This document shows, piece by piece, positions 49,859 to 52,822 of a stretch of 52,822 nucleotides of DNA. The notes under the pieces were generated by a model, which was not told where the DNA came from, did no database searches, and saw nothing but the letters and a program-made list of their open reading frames with translations. A program made the position numbers and the translations under genes. The DNA is from Brasilonema angustatum HA4187-MV1 (GTDB taxonomy: Bacteria > Cyanobacteriota > Cyanobacteriia > Cyanobacteriales > Nostocaceae), in the NCBI GenBank assembly GCA_019359695.1, contig JAHHGV010000053.1, positions 1-52,822 of the forward strand. The letters run 5' to 3'. Within the stretch, counting starts at the first letter, position 1. Every line of letters begins with the position of its first letter.

Positions 49859-52822
49859 TTACTGAAACGTTGCTTCTTTTTTAATCTTTTCGCAGATGTC
49901 CACCCAAGCTCCATCTTGCTCTGCCTCACTCAAGCTACTTAGAGGCTTCTTGGGATCGTGCGCTGCTTGATACTTTTCAATTGCTGTTTCTTTGTAACTG
50001 CTAAAACGCAACGGGATCCAAAAAATTGTGACTCCTGCTCCAGCCTTTTCTAATAGAAGTGGTAATTCATTTTTATTGATAAAGTTTGATGCTAAAAAAT
50101 TAGGACTCACCAGCAACAAAGCAACTTTTGCAGCGGCGAGAGCTTTGGAAATTTCATCTCGCCACACAGCACCAGCCTGGATTTGGGTATCATCCCACAG
50201 TTGCAAATCCTTTTCTCTAATTAATGGTTCTAGATGAGTTTTGAGGTCGTCAAACCACTTTTGATCTTTATGACTATAGCTGATGAAAACGAGGTTTCTG
50301 GTTGGGGTCAACAATGCTTTTTTCTCTTGTTCCAGTTCCTGTTGCAACGGTGCTGCTTGAGACTTGAGTTCTCTATCTACAGCGAAGGGTTGATGCATAA
50401 CATCATCAATCAACCTTCGGATCTGGATTCTTTGATAGCTGTTCTCGCAGTCAACCTCGTCTATACCAGCGTTCAAGCGCTTATACAGTGCGTTCAATTT
50501 GTAGGGATGAGGCGTCTCACTTGCTTGACAGCTTGCGCAATTGCAGGGAACATAGGTTTCATACTTCAAATGCTCGAAAGACTTATGGATTTTTTCGAGT
50601 TCGTGGGTGACAACTGCTAGCAGTTCTTTCTTGCGGTTTCCGGCGACACGAATTTTAATTTCCCTTTGATTATAGTTTTCAATCACTTCGGCACGGATTT
50701 GGTCTTTATTGAGAACAACGCCGTTTTTCCAGACGAGTGTTTGTTGTTCAATCCAAAAGTGTGTCTCAACAATGAAGCGGGTGAGGATACCTTTGGGCAT
50801 GAATTCGTATTCATAGCGCAAAATCAGGTTGTTGGTTTCGTCCCAAGTGTAGTCGGGTTGGTTAGCACAAAGCAATTGAGGTGCAATATAAGTGCCAGGA
50901 CGATTGGGAATTTTGTAGCAGAGTTTGAACCGCATCATCAACTGCAGCAGTTCATCTTGCATATCGGCATGTTCAACTTTATTCCAGATATTAAGAAGAT
51001 CATCCTGGGTAAAGCGCCCCTGATTTTGCCTAACGGTATCATTGTCCAACACTTTGTAGACAGCAGTAGTACCCCATTCCGGTTTGAGGATGAGATAGTG
51101 TTTGAGTGTAGAATCGTCTTGCAAGTGAAGACATACACCTAAATCATGCAGATAGCCACTGAGTTGGAGTTTGTCCTTTTTTGTAGTAAATCCATGTTTC
51201 TGACAAATAGCGAGATATTCTTCCAAGCTAATATATTCACGGGGGTCGTGTTCTAAAGCTTCCCGAACTTTAACCCAGGTTTTGGGGAGTTCTGTTCCTA
51301 CATGGGGTAACTTTTGAATGTAATACTTAATATTATTAAGGATTTCTGGAAGACCACGATTAGTCGCAAGATTTGTAGTGAGTGTTTCTTTAAAATTAGT
51401 AAACTCACCCCGTAACTCCCGTTCGTTGATTTCTCGTTTACGCTCCTGCTTTTCGTTTTTGATAATTAACAAAGGACTGTTACCGCTCAGTAACTCTACC
51501 ACTTTTAGCCAGTAGTAAAAATCTGTATCTTCTTTACGAGTATCTGCGACCACAACATAAAGGGAGCGTTTGGTGAGGAAAAATTGGTGGGTAGCATGAT
51601 AAATTTCCTGACCGCCAAAATCCCATATATTAACCTGAAACTCTCTGCCAGTTAAGAGTGGAAATTTCCATTGAATAACATCAATACCTTCGGTAGAGAT
51701 TTCATCCTGTTGTAGCTGATAATTTTGGTCTTGAATTTTTTTTGCTAACGTAGTTTTGCCCGCTCCAGGTTCTCCCACAATAAGTAATTTGGCTTCGTAG
51801 AGGTAATCGGTTTCTTGTTCTAGCTGTTGCCTGTAAAAGTCTAGAATTTCTCTAAATTCTTTTCTTCGAATTTCTGGTGGAAGTGACGTTAGGGGATTGT
51901 CATCAAGCCTAAGGTCTCTGATTTTAGTGAGTAGTCCAATTTCCTTTGGCAGTGCGCTGAGTTGATTCCTGCTGAGGTCGAGCGATTCCAGGTTGGTGAG
52001 TTGGACAATTTCCGCTGGCAGTGCGCTGAGTTGATTCCTGCTGAGGTCGAGCGATTCCAGGTTGGTGAGTTGGACAATTTCCGCTGGCAGTGCGCTGAGT
52101 TGATTGCTCATGAGGTTGAGCGATTCCAGGTTGGTGAGTTGTCCAATTTCCGCTGGCAGTGCGCTGAGTTGATTGCTCATGAGGTCGAGCGATTGCAGGT
52201 TGGTGAGTTGGACAATTTCCGCTGGCAGTGCGCTGAGTTGATTGCTCATGAGGTTGAGCGATTCCAGGTTGGTGAGTTGGACAATTTCCGCTGGCAGTGC
52301 GCTGAGTTGGTTGCTCATGAGGTTGAGCGATTGCAGGTTGGTGAGTTGGACAATTTCCGCTGGCAGTGCGCTCAGTTGATTGTAGCTGAGGTTGAGCGTT
52401 TGCAGGTTGGTGAGTTGGACAATTTCCGCTGGCAGTGCGCTGAGTTGATTGTAGCTGAGGTCGAGCGATTCCAGGTTGGTGAGTTGGACAATTTCCGCTG
52501 GCAGTGCGCTGAGTTGATTGTAGCTGAGATCGAGCGATTGCAGGTTAGTGAGTTGTCCAATTTCCGCTGGCAGTGCGCTGAGTTGATTGCTCATGAGGTT
52601 GAGCGATTCCAGGTTGGTGAGTTGTCCAATTTCCGCTGGCAGTGCGCTGAGTTGATTGTCCCAGAGGTCGAGCGATTGCAGGTTGGTGAGTTGTCCTATT
52701 TCCGCTGGCAGTGCGCTGAGTTGATTGTTCCAGAGGGCGAGCGTTTGCAGGTTGGTGAGTTGTCCTATTTCCGCTGGCAGTGCGCTGAGTTGATTGTCCC
52801 AGAGGTCGAGCGTTTGCAGGTT
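49859..52822 (-). CDS. LRR-Roc-COR-TIR protein (ROCO family), 5' end outside the window
   Basis: At least 987 residues; the N-terminus lies beyond the window edge. From N to C: 14 visible leucine-rich repeats of 23 residues (consensus NLxxLxLxxNQLSALPAEIx), a Roc GTPase domain with P-loop IVGEPGAGKTTLAKKI, the switch region VNIWDFGGQEIYHATHQFFL and VVADTRKEDTDFYYWL, a COR domain, and a C-terminal TIR domain (RNLVFISYSHKDQKWFDDL to about 130 residues further). The usual NKxD guanine-specificity motif is altered (IIKNEKQER). In the TIR domain, Glu in NFINKNELPLLLE sits where NAD-cleaving TIRs keep their catalytic Glu. A Cys-rich patch (CNCASCQAS) lies in the COR-TIR linker. Role unknown; a sensor-effector in stress or phage defence is possible. 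Confidence 0.92.
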   Translation of the reverse strand, partial: NLQTLDLWDNQLSALPAEIGQLTNLQTLALWNNQLSALPAEIGQLTNLQSLDLWDNQLSALPAEIGQLTNLESLNLMSNQLSALPAEIGQLTNLQSLDLSYNQLSALPAEIVQLTNLESLDLSYNQLSALPAEIVQLTNLQTLNLSYNQLSALPAEIVQLTNLQSLNLMSNQLSALPAEIVQLTNLESLNLMSNQLSALPAEIVQLTNLQSLDLMSNQLSALPAEIGQLTNLESLNLMSNQLSALPAEIVQLTNLESLDLSRNQLSALPAEIVQLTNLESLDLSRNQLSALPKEIGLLTKIRDLRLDDNPLTSLPPEIRRKEFREILDFYRQQLEQETDYLYEAKLLIVGEPGAGKTTLAKKIQDQNYQLQQDEISTEGIDVIQWKFPLLTGREFQVNIWDFGGQEIYHATHQFFLTKRSLYVVVADTRKEDTDFYYWLKVVELLSGNSPLLIIKNEKQERKREINERELRGEFTNFKETLTTNLATNRGLPEILNNIKYYIQKLPHVGTELPKTWVKVREALEHDPREYISLEEYLAICQKHGFTTKKDKLQLSGYLHDLGVCLHLQDDSTLKHYLILKPEWGTTAVYKVLDNDTVRQNQGRFTQDDLLNIWNKVEHADMQDELLQLMMRFKLCYKIPNRPGTYIAPQLLCANQPDYTWDETNNLILRYEYEFMPKGILTRFIVETHFWIEQQTLVWKNGVVLNKDQIRAEVIENYNQREIKIRVAGNRKKELLAVVTHELEKIHKSFEHLKYETYVPCNCASCQASETPHPYKLNALYKRLNAGIDEVDCENSYQRIQIRRLIDDVMHQPFAVDRELKSQAAPLQQELEQEKKALLTPTRNLVFISYSHKDQKWFDDLKTHLEPLIREKDLQLWDDTQIQAGAVWRDEISKALAAAKVALLLVSPNFLASNFINKNELPLLLEKAGAGVTIFWIPLRFSSYKETAIEKYQAAHDPKKPLSSLSEAEQDGAWVDICEKIKKEATFQ
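51926..52822 (-). repeat. Tandem 69-bp repeats encoding LRRs, 13 units to the window edge
   Basis: The block is exactly 897 bp, or 13 x 69. Each unit carries the near-invariant TTTCCGCTGGCAGTGCGCTG (plus-strand reading); units differ at only a few bases, mostly at the two variable residues after LxL and at GQLT versus VQLT. The last unit is more divergent. The near identity at synonymous sites points to recent duplication or gene conversion. Confidence 0.95.

Noticed and set aside
51889-52822. Possible CRISPR array suggested by regular repeats
   Set aside because: The 69-bp periodicity is an in-frame leucine-rich-repeat coding sequence with no unique spacers and no cas genes nearby. Other-frame ORFs here are shadows of the same repeats.

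Overview
The window looks like chromosome of a filamentous, probably heterocyst-forming cyanobacterium (Nostocales-like). The reasons are scattered HIP1 octamers (GCGATCGC, e.g. near 6461, 14513, 19038, 21149 and 40411), many short palindromic repeats and MITE-like elements typical of that group, moderate G+C, and cyanobacterial protein families throughout. No taxon marker other than a partial 5S rRNA is present, so the assignment is an inference.

Layout. (1) 1-1170: the 3' part of a 5S rRNA gene with a strong terminator, then a decayed IS630-type insertion sequence. (2) 1170-2408: AT-rich DNA without a convincing gene but with an orphan terminator hairpin. (3) 2409-29141: a large plus-strand surface-polysaccharide locus: a WecG/TagA/CpsF transferase, rfbBACD for dTDP-L-rhamnose, an ABC exporter pair (Wzm/Wzt-like), a GH68-like enzyme, eight glycosyltransferases (GT2 and GT4 types), a HAD-type COG5610 protein, UDP-galactopyranose mutase with a GlfT2-like galactofuranosyltransferase, a methyltransferase, and a Wzy/O-antigen-ligase-like membrane protein. 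An OMEGA-type element (IsrB, an HNH-less IscB relative, with a candidate omega-RNA) sits between two glycosyltransferase genes at about 23.65-24.97 kb.

(4) 29157-38853, minus strand: an IS607 transposase fragment and then a lasso-peptide cluster. In transcription order: B1 (RRE), B2 (leader peptidase), C (macrolactam synthetase), precursor A, HprK-like kinase, ABC exporter, a phosphoribosyltransferase fused to a C-terminal RRE/PqqD domain, a methyltransferase, and an NTP_transf_5-type nucleotidyltransferase. The fusion protein suggests that the peptide may receive an unusual sugar-phosphate modification, and I rate this the most interesting system in the window.

(5) 38854-40559: gene-poor DNA with a MITE whose ends match the IS630 element at the start of the window, one small hypothetical gene and degenerate repeats. 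(6) 40560-44046: ureohydrolase, endonuclease/exonuclease/phosphatase-family protein and cardiolipin synthase. (7) 44094-52822: defence-flavoured and housekeeping genes: a RelE-type toxin-antitoxin pair, a GmrSD-like DUF262/DUF1524 protein, MtfA peptidase, NudC, a 2OG-Fe(II) oxygenase and, cut by the window edge, an LRR-Roc-COR-TIR protein whose 69-bp repeats are almost identical.

All assignments come from reading motifs and gene order by eye; no database search was run.
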